From Diadema setosum (taxonomy: Eukaryota; Echinodermata; Echinoidea; Diadematoida; Diadematidae): 64,000 nucleotides of DNA. Shown one piece after another: positions 47,176 to 58,140 of this stretch. Within the stretch, counting starts at the first letter, position 1. The number at the start of each line of letters is the position of its first letter. Under the pieces are notes generated by a model. It was given only the letters and a program-made list of their open reading frames with translations, did not search any database and was not told the DNA's origin. A program made the position numbers and the translations under genes. The DNA lies in assembly GCF_964275005.1 (NCBI RefSeq), contig NC_092692.1:16951506-17015505 (forward strand). The letters are read 5' to 3'.

Positions 47176-48045
47176 TGTACGCCCATGATTTTTTATCATG
47201 GCTACTACTAAAACACTGATCAATTCAGTGCTTATTTACGTCGATGTAGGGCAATTTGTCAATCAGTTGCAAAGAAAACATCTCGACGGAAGAATTTCAT
47301 GAATTTAAAGAATTTTTTTATAATGAGTGATTTTAATGACAATGATTTGATTAAGAATGATGATAAAACATCTCAAGAATTTCTTGAAATCTTTTTGTCA
47401 GGCTCTTTTTTACCATTAATTTCGAAACCCACTCGTGTTACAAATCATTCCGCCACCATCCTTGATAACATCTTTGCTAATTCTGAGCAGACTTTAAATT
47501 CTGCTATATCTTTATCTGACATAACCAATCATTTCCCTATTACAGCATGTTTTGATCTTGAACATCCGGTCAGTATGTTTGTTTCATTATCGTTCATCCG
47601 GACATAAAGCTACACCACAAAATAGCCTAGCTACACCAGAAAATAAGCTAGCTTGGTGCTAGCTTAGATAGGGCTGATTGGTCTATAGTGTTTATGATAA
47701 CGAAATTGTAAATGTATCATTTGATAATTTTTCAGGGATTATTAATATTTCGATGAAGATATTCCTAAACTAAAAGATAAGTCAGCTAATTATAAGACTT
47801 ACACTGAACTTCCATGGATTGTAAAATCGCTTCTTCCTTCAATTAAAAGGAAAAATAGGTTATATTATAGATTCAAAATGAAAAAAAAAATGAGCAGTCC
47901 AAAAAAATAAAAAATAAGTACACTTTGTACAGAAATACTTTAACGAAGATTATACGGTTTCAAAAGTGGGAATAGTATATGATTCAGTTAGAAAAATATA
48001 AACATGATATCGAGAATACATGGAAGGTTTTGAAGCAGGGTATGA

Positions 48046-48055
48046 ATATATATAT

Positions 48056-48115
<60 letters not shown>
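48046..48115. repeat. (AT)n microsatellite
   Basis: About 30 AT units. The MITE at 48111 starts at its right end, consistent with insertion at a TA target. Confidence 0.9.
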
Positions 48116-48118
<3 letters not shown>

Positions 48119-48370
48119 GGGTTTGTTTGCAAAAACCGATAAGTCCATTTTTGAAGATTTTGAAGTACGATCTCTGTCATAAAGTACAAAATAATACCTT
48201 TTCAATGATATATTGGTCACTACATATAAAGGTATATTTTTGAAGTTATGGTCTAAAGAAGCAAAAATTTTCTTATTATTCTCTTTATTTTTCTTGACCT
48301 TTAATCGCAAATATCTCCATTTGACAAGTATGGACTTATCGGTTTTTGCAAACAAACTCTTTTATGTATA
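48111..48370. mobile_element. TA-flanked MITE (copy 2)
   Basis: Ends TATATGAAGGGTTTGTTTGC and its inverted counterpart ending aacaaactcttttatgtata. The interior matches the 1830-2086 copy in inverted orientation, with phrases such as acgatctctgtcataaagta and ggtcactacatataaagg. It lies within the LINE linker region. Confidence 0.75.
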
Positions 48371-48817
48371 TAAAAGAAATCAAATATTACCCCCCCCCCC
48401 CCCAAAAAAAAAAGACATGATAATAAAATTTTTGAAGATCCCAATGATAAAGCCAATACTTTCAACTCTTATTTTTCAATGATTGGGAAGAATCTGGCAA
48501 CAAAAGTACCATTGTCAAATACGCATTTTTCTACATTCTTGGGTCAATCTAATTCTAGTGCTATTTTTTTTTTCGTCCCAACTACAAAATATGAAATAAT
48601 AGATACTGTTATTACAATGAATAATAAGCGAAGTGCCGGTTATGACGATATAAGTAATTTCATTTTAAAGGGAATTATATCTTCAATTGCTGGCCCACTT
48701 TCACATATTTTTGATAAATCCATAGTAAATGGTGTTTTTCCTGATTTATGAAAATAGATATTAAAGGTTTCCCTTTGTTTAAAAAAGGAGATGATTCTGA
48801 TATAAGTAATTATATTG

Positions 48818-48935
48818 TGAATTGGCACATTCGTTCTTAACAAATTGGGCGGTGTTCGGCGATTCACTTAGGCCATTGCTCACTGTGAATTGGCATACTC
48901 GTTCTGAACAAGTTGGGCGGTGTTGGGCGGTGGGC
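48818..48935. repeat. Two-copy direct repeat, about 71 bp
   Basis: tgtgaattggca-a-tcgttct-aacaa-ttgggcggtgtt occurs at 48818 and 48889. It begins right where LINE coding similarity ends, so it may mark the far boundary of another inserted element. Confidence 0.6.
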
Positions 48936-50085
48936 TGATGGTGTTCTTCCGGTTCATAATTTTGCACACTACATTTCATATTTGTCTTGATTACGCTTGC
49001 AGATGGAGTTTGGTAATCGGACTGTCAACGTAAAGAAAACCGAAAATTACTGTTATTTCTGGAAATTAATTACACTGCACATCGTCATATTCCGACATTT
49101 CTTACCATTATTTTGAAAAAGAATTCTTCGTAATAAAGCATATTTATGTAGTTTGTATTAGCATACTGCATTATTATTTTAGAGAAATATCAAAATAAAG
49201 CAAACTGAATCTGAAGTTCAAATTACGTCATCATTATGACTACCATAAAACCACTTCTTATGAATAGGTAGATGTGCGTATGTGTTGGGTGTGTGTTTAG
49301 GTTTGAAGTTGTTTTCCAGCGAGCTATATATTACCTATTTGCAGTCACCATTATGCAAAAACCTGTGTAGCCTACTTGCCACGGCAATATTGCTTGAAAT
49401 TCTGTGTTATGCGTTGTAGTACGTGAGATACGTAACGTTTCCAGCATAATGACAAACTCTCGTGCATATACAAGTAAACCAAATACCTTTACCTACGAAT
49501 ATGTTAACGAAAATGTTGGCTGTCAAAGTGCAAGAAGAGCATGGCTGCTCTTTCTACTTGTTCAAAGAATTCTACTTGTGTGAAGAAAATGCCTTGACAT
49601 CGGGAGGAGGGAGAAGTGAAATTAGATGAGGAAGAGTCATTTCTATTTGTTCTGGTATGAGTTCTGGTATTTGGAGTTTCATCGGCGAATATAAATCTCA
49701 GTATCAACCTCAACCTCGTGGATGCACACAACAACACACCGATCATCCCCACGACGGCAGCGCCAGCAGCTCACCAGCACACAAGCAGAGGGTTCCTGAC
49801 CATTCATGGTTAGCAGGCTCCTTTCAGGTCCTCATAGACACTACCTAAAATATCCCTCATAAATTTCTGCACTCTGATTCCTGACGACGGACAATTAATC
49901 TGAAGTGAAAAATTGATCTATTCAGCTGCTACTCAGTTCCTAGAACATTCGTCAAGGTGGCCGAACATTTATGAAAGCCATTGAGTACCAGTGTAACAGG
50001 ACTAATTGACACCGCAATCTCTTTTCACATACACATTTCACCGTGTTAACGTACTATATTCACATATACATGAAATGTATATACA

Positions 50086-50137
<52 letters not shown>

Positions 50138-50197
50138 TATGTATATATACATATATACAGTGTAGGAATAAATAAAGAAGGATTGATATTATGTGTA

Positions 50198-50245
<48 letters not shown>

Positions 50246-52316
50246 TTTATTTCTTTATTCCTCTATTTATATGAAAGCTTGACATCAGCGAAGGTCCGAG
50301 GCCAATAAAGTTTCAAAAAGTATATCTTTTGGGGACCCGATCGGCCAAGAAGGATTCAAAATGGATTATGTTTCCCATGTTTTATGGACACTGTACATTA
50401 TTCTTTGTCGCGCTATCAAATATTTACATTTAATTTTGTTTTGAGAAAAAAAAGAGTATTAAGCCACGCATATGAAAACATACATCTGAAAATTTCTTTT
50501 GTTACATTTAATGTCACCTGTGAAGTAACCTCATACATGATGAAAGGGCACAAAATGGGGATATGCTCAATCTCAACACTGCCCAACATCGGGATCTGGA
50601 AATGTCATATCAACAAAGTATCTAAAAGAAAAACAAGAAAATTTTCAGGCAGCTTAAAACAGCAAATGACGAAAAATTAATAAAGTGAGCTGGTGAATGG
50701 GAAAATAAACCGGTGATGTGAGGTGAAATTTATTCTACTGTAAACTTGTTGACTATTTCTTATATAATGAAATACGTTATGAAAAACAGTATGTTTTGAT
50801 CTGAAACAAATAAACCAGTTTTGTACAGTTCTATTTCAAATCACAGAAATACGCAACTACAATAATAGTTCAGTGTTATTAAACATACCAAAAAGAAATC
50901 GGCTTGTCAGGAGAAAAAAAAAAGCAGAAGTATAAAAAGTAGTATAAATTGCATTTGAACAATTTCAACAATTTCGACGGCAAAATCAGAGTCATCTCAT
51001 CATTTTAACAAGGGATGTAATATGCAGGATTCTTAGGAAAGAGTTGGTGAGTCTAATTTCTATATGGGATACCGTCTAGACTCATACATGAAAATAAATG
51101 TAGTCATTTCCTAAAAGAAGATTTACGTCAAGAAAACAGAAATGTGATAATGTAGATAAGATATGATTTGAACAAAAAACATACAACTCAATAGAAAATT
51201 AAAACATCAATATTAATCTATCGAAAAGAAATCAAAAGCAAACTCGTTATACGATTGCTTGTTCAGATATGAGATCATTACTTCTATTATTTCAATTAGT
51301 ATTTATTTATTGAGGGGAGGTGGTACCGTTTGGGCATAGAGGAAAACTGTCTCTACATTTTAATACAGTAATATCTCATTCTTTAGTTTTCATAACAAAA
51401 ACCATATCACTAGAATAACCTTAAAATGATTACAGCTATAAATATGCTAGAACTGGCCTGTACAGAAATGGGACAGCACACAATAAACACAGTTACACAT
51501 GTAAATCTCATTTCCTAGTCAGTCACCCCCTCTCCCCTCCAAAAATGCATTTTGCATTATTTATACACCTCCAATGTTATGTTGTCAGACCGCTACTCAA
51601 AGGACAAAGACTTGTAGTTGCGCTGATGAGGGCCTATGATCATAATATGGACCGCAGAAATTGTCTTATTGGTAATTTCTCAGCTGAAAAAAACAAAACA
51701 AAAAACAAACATACGTTTACATCGAGTTATTATTCAATTGAAATCGAACATTAACAGTAGGGATTTCAATGTGACCTTTTTAAGTACAAATTTTGTTAGG
51801 ATATTTCCTTGACCCGTATTTGAAACTAAAGCGATACAAAAACTGAAATAAACCAAAAATAAAATAAAATAACCAAAACAAATGGATATTTGCTTTAAAA
51901 CCACTGTTTTTCAATTATCTACGGAATAAAATAACAAAAAAAAAATCTATTTCAGCCCTTCTCATAGCCAAATAAAAGATAAAAGGGTCACAAAGCTTTT
52001 TTTTTTAAAGAAAAGAAAAGAAAGGGGGATTAAAATTGGTTATACATGAACAGAAAGCAGCCTTCGATACACATTAATCCCCATCGTTCATTTATTCATT
52101 AACTTTTAGATTCATTTCCAGACATTTATACGCATGTATAATACAAACTACAAAATTATAATCATTATTTCAGTGTAATGAAATATTACACAGAAGCAGG
52201 TCCTTCTTCATAAACGACTAGAAAATTGAGGGGCTACTAAAAAATGAACTGATAGTGATGCAGGCCTCTCATGTTCGGTGTTTTTGGAAATTACATTATA
52301 CAAAACTTACAAACTG
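48936..52316. other. Gene-free AT-rich stretch
   Basis: No exon, RNA gene or retroelement motif recognised. It contains (AT)n blocks at about 50092-50133 and 50195-50240, poly(A) patches, and frames of under 100 codons without motifs. It could contain introns or untranslated regions that I cannot recognise. Confidence 0.4.
50092..50240. repeat. Paired (AT)n microsatellites
   Basis: Two runs of about 20 AT units separated by a short spacer with gtatatatacatatatac phrases. The flanks (attcctctatttatat against ataaataaagaagga) are partly complementary, so the region could fold as a long hairpin. Confidence 0.85.
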
Positions 52317-52956
52317 AAACCCCTGTCACACTTTGACGGATAGGCCCATCCTACAAGAAACGCGCGATATTTTGCTCATCCGTTGTTTAAATCTCGTCAA
52401 TCCGAAGAACAAAGTTTACATACAGGGTCTAGCGTTCGAACAAAACGTACCTGGGGCGAATGTGTACAGGACATCGGAACGTGCGCAAACGCATGAGAAA
52501 CGAATATGAACAGAATGCCCACAGAACAAAATGCACGAGGAACAATTGGGTCACGCATGAGACGTACATCGAACGTCAGAGAACCGCGTGCATGCGTGTG
52601 ATGTGCTATACATAGTCTTTCCATTATACAGCTCCATTTCTTGCAGCAGCTGACTCTTAATGAGGCCTAGCGGATGGACACGCGTGGAAAACGACAAAGT
52701 ACAGTATTTACATATACAGGAGAAAACGTACAACTATCGGACAAGGATCAGATCGGGCTATCCGTTTTTGGCGAGAAAAAAAAAATGTGCATGCACCACG
52801 TTTTCTGGGCGCTCTGACGGAAATCACCGGAAGATAAATGTCCATCCAAAGGATAAAAAGGACATGAAACGCAGTTGAACGAATATCAACGGATGTCAAA
52901 AATCGACATTCGTTTCTCATGTGCTTGCTTTATTCGGCAAAGTGTGACAGTGGTTT
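52317..52956. mobile_element. 640-bp MITE-like inverted-repeat element
   Basis: The left AAACCCCTGTCACACTTTG and the right, read inverted AAACCACTGTCACACTTTG, match at 18 of 19 bases. They are followed by similar CGGATA and CGAATA, and further in by scattered ATGAGAAACGAAT and CGGATG phrases. No obvious target duplication and no transposase. Confidence 0.55.
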
Positions 52957-53147
52957 AGTAAGCATTACATCATGCGCCCGATCTTTATTACCTTCTAAAA
53001 ACGATTCACATGTTATTAAGAGCAATATTCTGGTGAAAGCAATGAAAACACTGTCTTACTGAGGTTTAGGTACAAACTCTTGACTGACCATGAACAGTGT
53101 GTTTCTTCTTTTTCCTCCGTTTTCTTACAATGTCTTCGTTATATATT

Positions 53148-53148
<1 letters not shown>

Positions 53149-53210
<62 letters not shown>

Positions 53211-53231
53211 CGTGTGCGTGTGTGTGTGTGG
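53149..53231. repeat. Compound (TA)n(TG)n microsatellite
   Basis: About 21 TA units pass directly into about 20 TG units with two CG interruptions. Three overlapping ORFs across it are artefacts. Confidence 0.95.
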
Positions 53232-53399
53232 TGAGAGTTTTTTGTGTGTGCAATGTGCGGCATCTTGAATTGAATTATCATCGTCAATTGTTGTTCCTTC
53301 GTGGGTATTTGCAGAGGTTAAAAAAACAAACAAATATGTTTTGGATTTTTATGGAAAGGAAAAGACGGCATTAAAAGGGTTATTTTGTATCAAGATTAT

Positions 53400-54545
53400 G
53401 GAGAAGGGGACTTAGAATGATGAATTTTGAGTTGTTTGTTAAAGCTCAAAGAGTAATGTGGGTGAAGAGGCTTTCTTGTGGAGAAAAGAACATGACGGGG
53501 AAAAAGTATTTTCAATGTCAGTTGGTGGCACTTTAATTTTTCAGTGTAATTTTGAAACAAATAAACTTTCTTTGAAAGTTCCGAAATTTTATAAAGAGAT
53601 TTTACCTCAATGGCAAGATTTGGGAAGTTTCAGAAATTTAGAAGAGGGACATGTGAATCAAATAGTATTTAATGACAGATTTTTTTTTTATTTAAAGGTA
53701 AAATGATATATAATGAAAATCTTTTTAGGAAAAATATTTATAGATTATGTCATTATTTTCATGGAAAAGGTATACGGCCGATTATTTATTTTCAAAAAAC
53801 AGGTTTATGCAGTGAGGTAATTGAATATGTTTGGAGGATTTGTGATGCTATTTTGAAAAGTGGACGGTTTAGTTTGTCGTGGGTCAGTATTAAACCGTTT
53901 CAAGTGGATGATATTTGGTTAAAATCACACGGAAAAGAAACTAGGATTGGCGATATACCTTCGAGAAAGATTTACATTCATTTTTAACTGATTTACAGCA
54001 GTTATATACATTGGAAGTACGGGATCAACAGAGTAATTTCGTCTTCTCCGACCCAGAGTCACAACTCTTATCCCAAAGCTTAGGGAATTTCAGTTTAAAC
54101 TTCTTCATGGTGCACTTTATACAAAAGTTAATCTGTTGAGATTGGGTTTGTTTCTCATGATCTATGTTCTTTCTGCAAAAAAAAAAAAAAAAGCACTGAG
54201 ACATATTCACATTTATTTTGGGAGCGTATTGCAGTGCAGGAATTGTGGCAAATTATTATTCAGAAATTGAATTTAGAAGAATTAGGAAATATAAACTGGG
54301 AAGTTGTTTATACAGGTATATCCGGAAACTCGTTAAAAATCAAAAGATGAAATACAATTATATCGATGGTTAAACATATTTTATATTTAGCGAGATCAGA
54401 AGGGAAGGTACCGAAGTTTGATGATTTTATGAAGCATTTTGATACGTGTAGAGAAGAAGAAAATAAGATAGCGAGTAAAAGAGGAACAGTTGGAATGCAT
54501 GTGTTAAAGTGGGAATATATGATGTATACCGAGGATGATACGTGA
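53400..54545 (+). pseudogene. L1-like LINE ORF2 C-terminal region, broken
   Basis: Read across frame changes: FVKAQRVMWVKRL (about 53430), QCNFETNKLSLKVPKFYKE (about 53545), then IYNENLFRKNIYRLCHYF and GLCSEVIEY (53703-53830). After a shift there is LLHGALYTKVNL (about 54103), CSFCKK (about 54165), TYSHLFWE (about 54202) and VQELWQIIIQKLN, up to LKWEYMMYTEDD at 54543. This order, with a Trp-rich segment followed by a C--C----H zinc-finger-like motif before the end, is typical of the region after the reverse transcriptase in L1/Tx1-like elements. The final Cys of the finger appears to be Arg. No RT palm is present. AATAAA near 54680 may mark its 3' end. Confidence 0.65.
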
Positions 54546-54722
54546 TTATCTTTTTGTCTTGATTTTGCCGTATCCGCGAGTTATTATCACGTCGTTGTCT
54601 GTTTTTTTTTTTCTCTATTGCTTTTACCTTTCAACATCATCTCCATATTATGATTAGGATGTATTCTATTGTATGACAAATAAAATGGCAACTTATACAC
54701 GGCAGAGTTATTCAAGTGTAAA

Positions 54723-55422
54723 TGTGACCGTGCATCACAAAATGAACAAAAAGTCGCACGCAGTGGTTTTGTGTGAGGACTGAAAATAGGTGAAATGGGT
54801 CAACCTAGCCAATCTTTAGTTTTTCATATTTTCTGAAAGAGCAAGTCTTCTTCTACATTATGTTAAAGTTGGGGATCATAAAACTAACAGGAACCTTTGT
54901 TTTTAGCAGTTTTCATCAAACACTTTATCGTAGAATAGTGTGATCAGATGTTCCTAATAGAGTCCCCTTTTCATTTCTTAAAAACCCTGTACGCACTCTT
55001 CACTTTCAACTCTATATTATAATAACTTTTGAAAGGATAAAGCTACTGCTTTGAAAGTTGGCACTAATTACGGAAAAATTGTGTTAATAAAGCATGCCTA
55101 ATTTCAGCTTTATCTAATAATTCCGTCATTGTTATTGCTCCGGTGACTAACATCCTGTTTTTGTCCCATTCATAGCACAGCTATATAGTGTGGCTTTGGA
55201 AAAGATTAAGCGCTTGAATAGACTTTACTTCAGAGCCTCTTGTCTCAGTTCACACTTTTCCAGAGTGCGTGCTTTCTTTTCAATATTTAGATAGGTTAGG
55301 AGAATCCATTTGAATTGAGTTATACATCATTTTAAAGCTTAGAGTCTGCTCTTTAGGAATCTGCCCCTAACTTAAGATCCATGTCTGGCGACTTTTTGAT
55401 GGCTTTGTGATGCAGGGTCACA
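54723..55422. mobile_element. 700-bp MITE, TGTGACC family (second copy)
   Basis: The left TGTGACCGTGCATCACAAAA and the right, inverted TGTGACCCTGCATCACAAAG, both continue to AAAAAGTCGC, giving TIRs of about 35 bp. With the element trimmed to GTGACC, both flanks read AAAT, a possible 4-bp duplication. The ends resemble those of 19745-20509 (TGTGACCCG-ACAACAAAATG-TCCTAAAGTCG), so both may be mobilised by the same transposase. Confidence 0.7.
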
Positions 55423-55439
55423 AATATAAACCTGAGGGC

Positions 55440-55868
55440 TGAAGGCACGGGGAGGGTGGGGGAGGGGGAGGGGGTGGCATGTTGGTGTTATGTGGGTGTG
55501 TCTGTGTGCATGTGTGTATATTTTCTAGCAAGTGGCCTCTTTTTTTCGAGAAGCAAATTATCTATTATGTTCCTGTTTTGCGGGCCTTTGCGAGAATATG
55601 TGTTAAAAAACACACAAAAAGCGGATTTCGTTGGGGGTTTTTTTCGGTTAAAAGAGTTACAATGTTTGACATTAGTTTGCACAATGTTGGTATTACTGCA
55701 TTTTGTCCTTATAAGGTGTAAGTTGATGTTATTTTGTATTGTATTTGTGTGTAATGCAGTCTGTTTTCGTACGATGTCTTAACTCTTGTTTTTGTTCTGT
55801 GAACATTTCTGATTCTTGTGATATGAAATTGAACGAAATTCGAATAAAGAATTATCCCAAAAAAAAAG
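55440..55868 (+). other. Possible retroposed 3' end with AATAAA and poly(A)
   Basis: Ends cgaataaagaattatccc followed by nine A's at 55858. A polyadenylation signal about 12 bp before a genomic A run is typical of a retroposed transcript end. The upstream sequence has G-rich and GT-rich parts (55450-55520) and frames up to 108 codons that match nothing I know. It lies tail-to-tail with fascin. Confidence 0.4.
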
Positions 55869-55973
55869 AATATTGCGATATGCAGAGACTCAGATATTGA
55901 GGCTTCGGTGTAAATTCCTCTATACCTTGACGGCCTCGCCACATATTTACGTCAGATGCGATTCCAAAAGTGG

Positions 55974-56206
55974 TTAATAGAATTCCCACATGGTGTCTTT
56001 CGAGAGTGCCTCACCACTGGCGGTTAGGGCGCCACCCTTGTAGCCCTTTAGGTAGTTCATGTCGTTGTTCTGCAATGGTCGCAATGCCAGCAGCGCGCGG
56101 CCACACAGCACGTGCATCTCCACGATAAACGAAGTGCGGTTATCTGCGTCGGTGACAATTACGTGTTCGTGCAGAGAATCCAAGCTCCAGTACTTCGTAA
56201 TTTCTC
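55974..56206 (-). CDS. Fascin, last coding exon
   Basis: Fascin bundles actin filaments in filopodia and microvilli and is built of four beta-trefoil domains. This exon encodes the end of the fourth trefoil. From the joined codon it reads GEITKYWSLDSLHEHVIVT, aligning with the G-KYW segment of fascins, and later NYLKGYKGGALTASG (the GRYLKGDH-G-L-AS region). It ends DTMWEFY and TAA at 55974-55976; vertebrate fascin ends with a similar WEY. The acceptor is CTAG at 56210-56207; the exon enters with two bases of a split Gly codon, matching the upstream donor. The ATG near 56219 is upstream of the acceptor and is not a start. No AATAAA was found on this strand close by. Confidence 0.85.
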
Positions 56207-56703
56207 CTAGCACTTTCATTGGTGATGGGGAAAAATAATGTATGAGGAAAATATGAACGGGATGTCAAGTTAGTTGTGAACGTGTGAAATATCGCATTAA
56301 AGTGTATACATTTACATTCTACATACGACGTGTCTGAAAATGAAAGCATTTACATGAAAGTATCATTTCTACATATGCAAACCGTGTGATTGATTGCATA
56401 ATTCATAAGTCGCTATTGGGTACATAATACTTATCATTAACATGATATATAACAATGAAGAAAACGTTGAAACAAGCAAGTCTCAGGAACATAGTCTCTA
56501 TGCAATATTTTCTCCTCATAATGGGCAGAGGTGTCAGTGGTTAATTACAAAAAGTGAATAACAGCACATTTTAGCACATTTTGGCAATTGTGTGTGATGC
56601 ATGTACTTCCGCAACTTGCTCAATGTGTAAAGTCATACATCCACTACGATTTAAAAATGAATTTGATATGGGCTAAGGAAAATGTGGGACATGCTGAGCT
56701 CAC
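56207..56703 (-). other. Fascin intron (497 bp)
   Basis: Bounded on the minus strand by donor GTGAG (56703 downward) after GCAG, and by acceptor CTAG (56210-56207). The phase fits, one base before and two after. No ORF with motifs in the interior. Confidence 0.8.
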
Positions 56704-57005
56704 CTGCAACGCGGTAAGTGTTTGTTTCCGGTTCATAGGTCAGACCGAGGTCGTCAAATTCAGCGGAGTCGCACCTGACCTTGTTTTTCTTTCCGCTCCC
56801 CTCGACCTTGATATAGCCGTACTCACCGCGCAGAATCAACCGCGGTCTATTGACCAGTTCGAGAGTCAGCCTCGTAGACTCGTTGATGATGTTTGCGGTC
56901 AGATAAGGCCGGCCGCTGTCGTCGATGCGCACGCACTGGCTGGTGTGAGAGTGGCGGAGAACGAACGCGTTGCCGACAAACTCGAACTCGAACTGCTTGG
57001 CAGTG
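56704..57005 (-). CDS. Fascin, penultimate exon
   Basis: 302 bp, about 100 codons. Reads AKQFEFEFVGNAFVLRHSH, then RPYLTANIINESTRLTLEL, then VNRPRLILRGEYGYI, which aligns with the fascin signature INRP-IV-RGEHGFI between trefoils 3 and 4, then a lysine-rich loop and FDDLGLTYEPETNTYRVA. The acceptor is TTACAG (57011-57006) after a pyrimidine-rich stretch; the donor is GTGAG. With the last exon this gives about 177 of the usual roughly 495 residues. No upstream exon was found between 57006 and 64000, so the next intron probably exceeds 7 kb. The loop GSGKKNK is more basic than in human fascin 1. A paralogue (fascin-like) cannot be excluded. The plus-strand frame 56588-57046 is a shadow of this exon. 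Confidence 0.85.
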
Positions 57006-57331
57006 CTGTAATGAGAAAGTGGCATCGTATTTTCACGGCATCATGAGGAATATTTACTTTTAACCTGATACATCTGTTCAACTCTTCAACTTAATTCATC
57101 TTTACCTTATTGTACTCAGTATAAACATCCTTTCTATCATTAATATCCTGGTCGGTGATATTCGTTTGCCGATGGTTATTCGTCATCTTTCTTGAAGGAT
57201 CGAACCAGCCTCTGTTTAAAGCTCTAACATGCATAGCAATTACTTAAGATAACTTCAATCACCAAGGAAAACATTTACTTTTAATATTATACCAATTTGG
57301 TTTCAAAACATAGGTAAGATTGGCCGCAACG

Positions 57332-57397
<66 letters not shown>
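57332..57397. repeat. (GT)n microsatellite
   Basis: About 32 uninterrupted GT units about 330 bp upstream of the fascin penultimate exon, inside the intron. Confidence 0.95.
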
Positions 57398-57400
<3 letters not shown>

Positions 57401-57569
57401 GGGGAGGGTGTACAAGATGAGAAGACTAAAATGCAGCTAGGGCGACCGGTATGCCTCCAACATATAGCACGGTTCTCCTAATGGGTTTAGAGTTCATCTT
57501 GACAATGTGAGATGACAGTTTCACATGATTGGCAAAACATTGAAATGATGTGTTTTAAAGTTTGGCACA

Positions 57570-58140
57570 ACCACAAATATATTGAGTGTGTACATTCCTT
57601 GATCCAGTTTTCAATCAGATGTCTTTTTTGGCCATTTTCAATTCACTTTTGACTCCTGTCATTTGCCCATGTCCCAAGAATTTCTTCAGATAATCACCAA
57701 CTGGTAGTATCCAATTTTCACAACAATACTTTGAGATATTTTCAAAATACGGGTAAAATTGCGAAATTTTAAAATTGTCACTTGACCGTTGACCCCCAAT
57801 GGCCGAAAGTGCCCTGCAAGGCATGGAGGAAGAGCGTAAGTTCAGCGTAATTTATGGATTGCCGAGATATAGGGATAATAGTACAATTTTAAGAATTTGA
57901 AGTTGACCTTTTGACTTTGCGTTTGTGCACTCAAAAGTTGATAGGCACAATGTAGACCTACGTCGTCCACTCGAGCATACATTGTATGTCAAGTTTTGTC
58001 AGGATACCTCAAATGTTTCTTAAGTTTCGTTAATTGTCCACAAAAGCGATTACGTCCAGATGGATTGGACAACGAAGGAAGGACGAACAAATTATCAAAA
58101 TACAACATGCCTCCGGCGACACTTAAAGGAGGAGCCATGA
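57570..58140. repeat. Probable dispersed repeat ending in a cctccggcgacact phrase
   Basis: Contains short direct phrases (gttgacc-tttgac-tt) and ends acaacatgcctccggcgaca, after an ggacaacgaaggaaggacgaac stretch. Phrases of this kind recur in many marine invertebrate genomes. Only one copy is in the window, so the call rests on familiarity of the wording rather than on repetition here. Confidence 0.35.

Larger units (their letters stand above)
46603..47303. mobile_element. Inverted tRNA-bearing repeat inserted in LINE endonuclease
   Basis: The left part is two minus-oriented copies of the 267-bp repeat (each with a tRNA-like head), and the right part from about 47040 is one plus-oriented, partly deleted copy. 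The outer ends are inverted: CTGATTGACAAATTGCCCTA at 46603 and gggcaatttgtcaatcag near 47250, followed by 50 bp of body. It splits the endonuclease between LFINMIFFLH and LKNFFIMSDFN. Same family as 1-385. Confidence 0.75.
46190..48812 (+). mobile_element. Second dead LINE, 3'-truncated, with two nested insertions
   Basis: Endonuclease, linker and the first reverse-transcriptase motifs can be read in order, with the tRNA-bearing element at about 46603-47303 and an (AT)n tract plus MITE at 48046-48370 in between. Coding similarity stops at LFKKGDDSDISNY (about 48812), before the palm motifs. It is related to, but distinct from, the LINE at 29.4 kb, and it lacks a 3' tail. Confidence 0.75.
46260..48812 (+). 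pseudogene. LINE ORF2 fragment: endonuclease and start of RT
   Basis: Segments: near 46285 a P-ETW motif and NGNDFIVDNRVNRTGDGVA. From 46432 comes VESLFVEILIPQ and then VYRPPSSS, up to LFINMIFFLH where the insertion begins. The frame resumes at 47299 as MSDFNDND (the GDFN motif with Ser for Gly), KPTRVTNHSATILDNIF and DITNHFPI (the SDH motif, changed). Linker near 47770-48030: PKLKDKSANYKTYTELPW and later IENTWKVLKQG. After the MITE, RT begins: NTFNSYFSMIGKNL, MNNKRSAGYDDIS, NGVFPDL. Multiple frameshifts and stops. Key endonuclease residues have already drifted. Confidence 0.75.

Noticed and set aside
56588..57046. 152-codon plus-strand ORF
   Set aside because: It is the antisense of the fascin penultimate exon. 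The minus strand has a clear protein match, splice sites and compatible phases.
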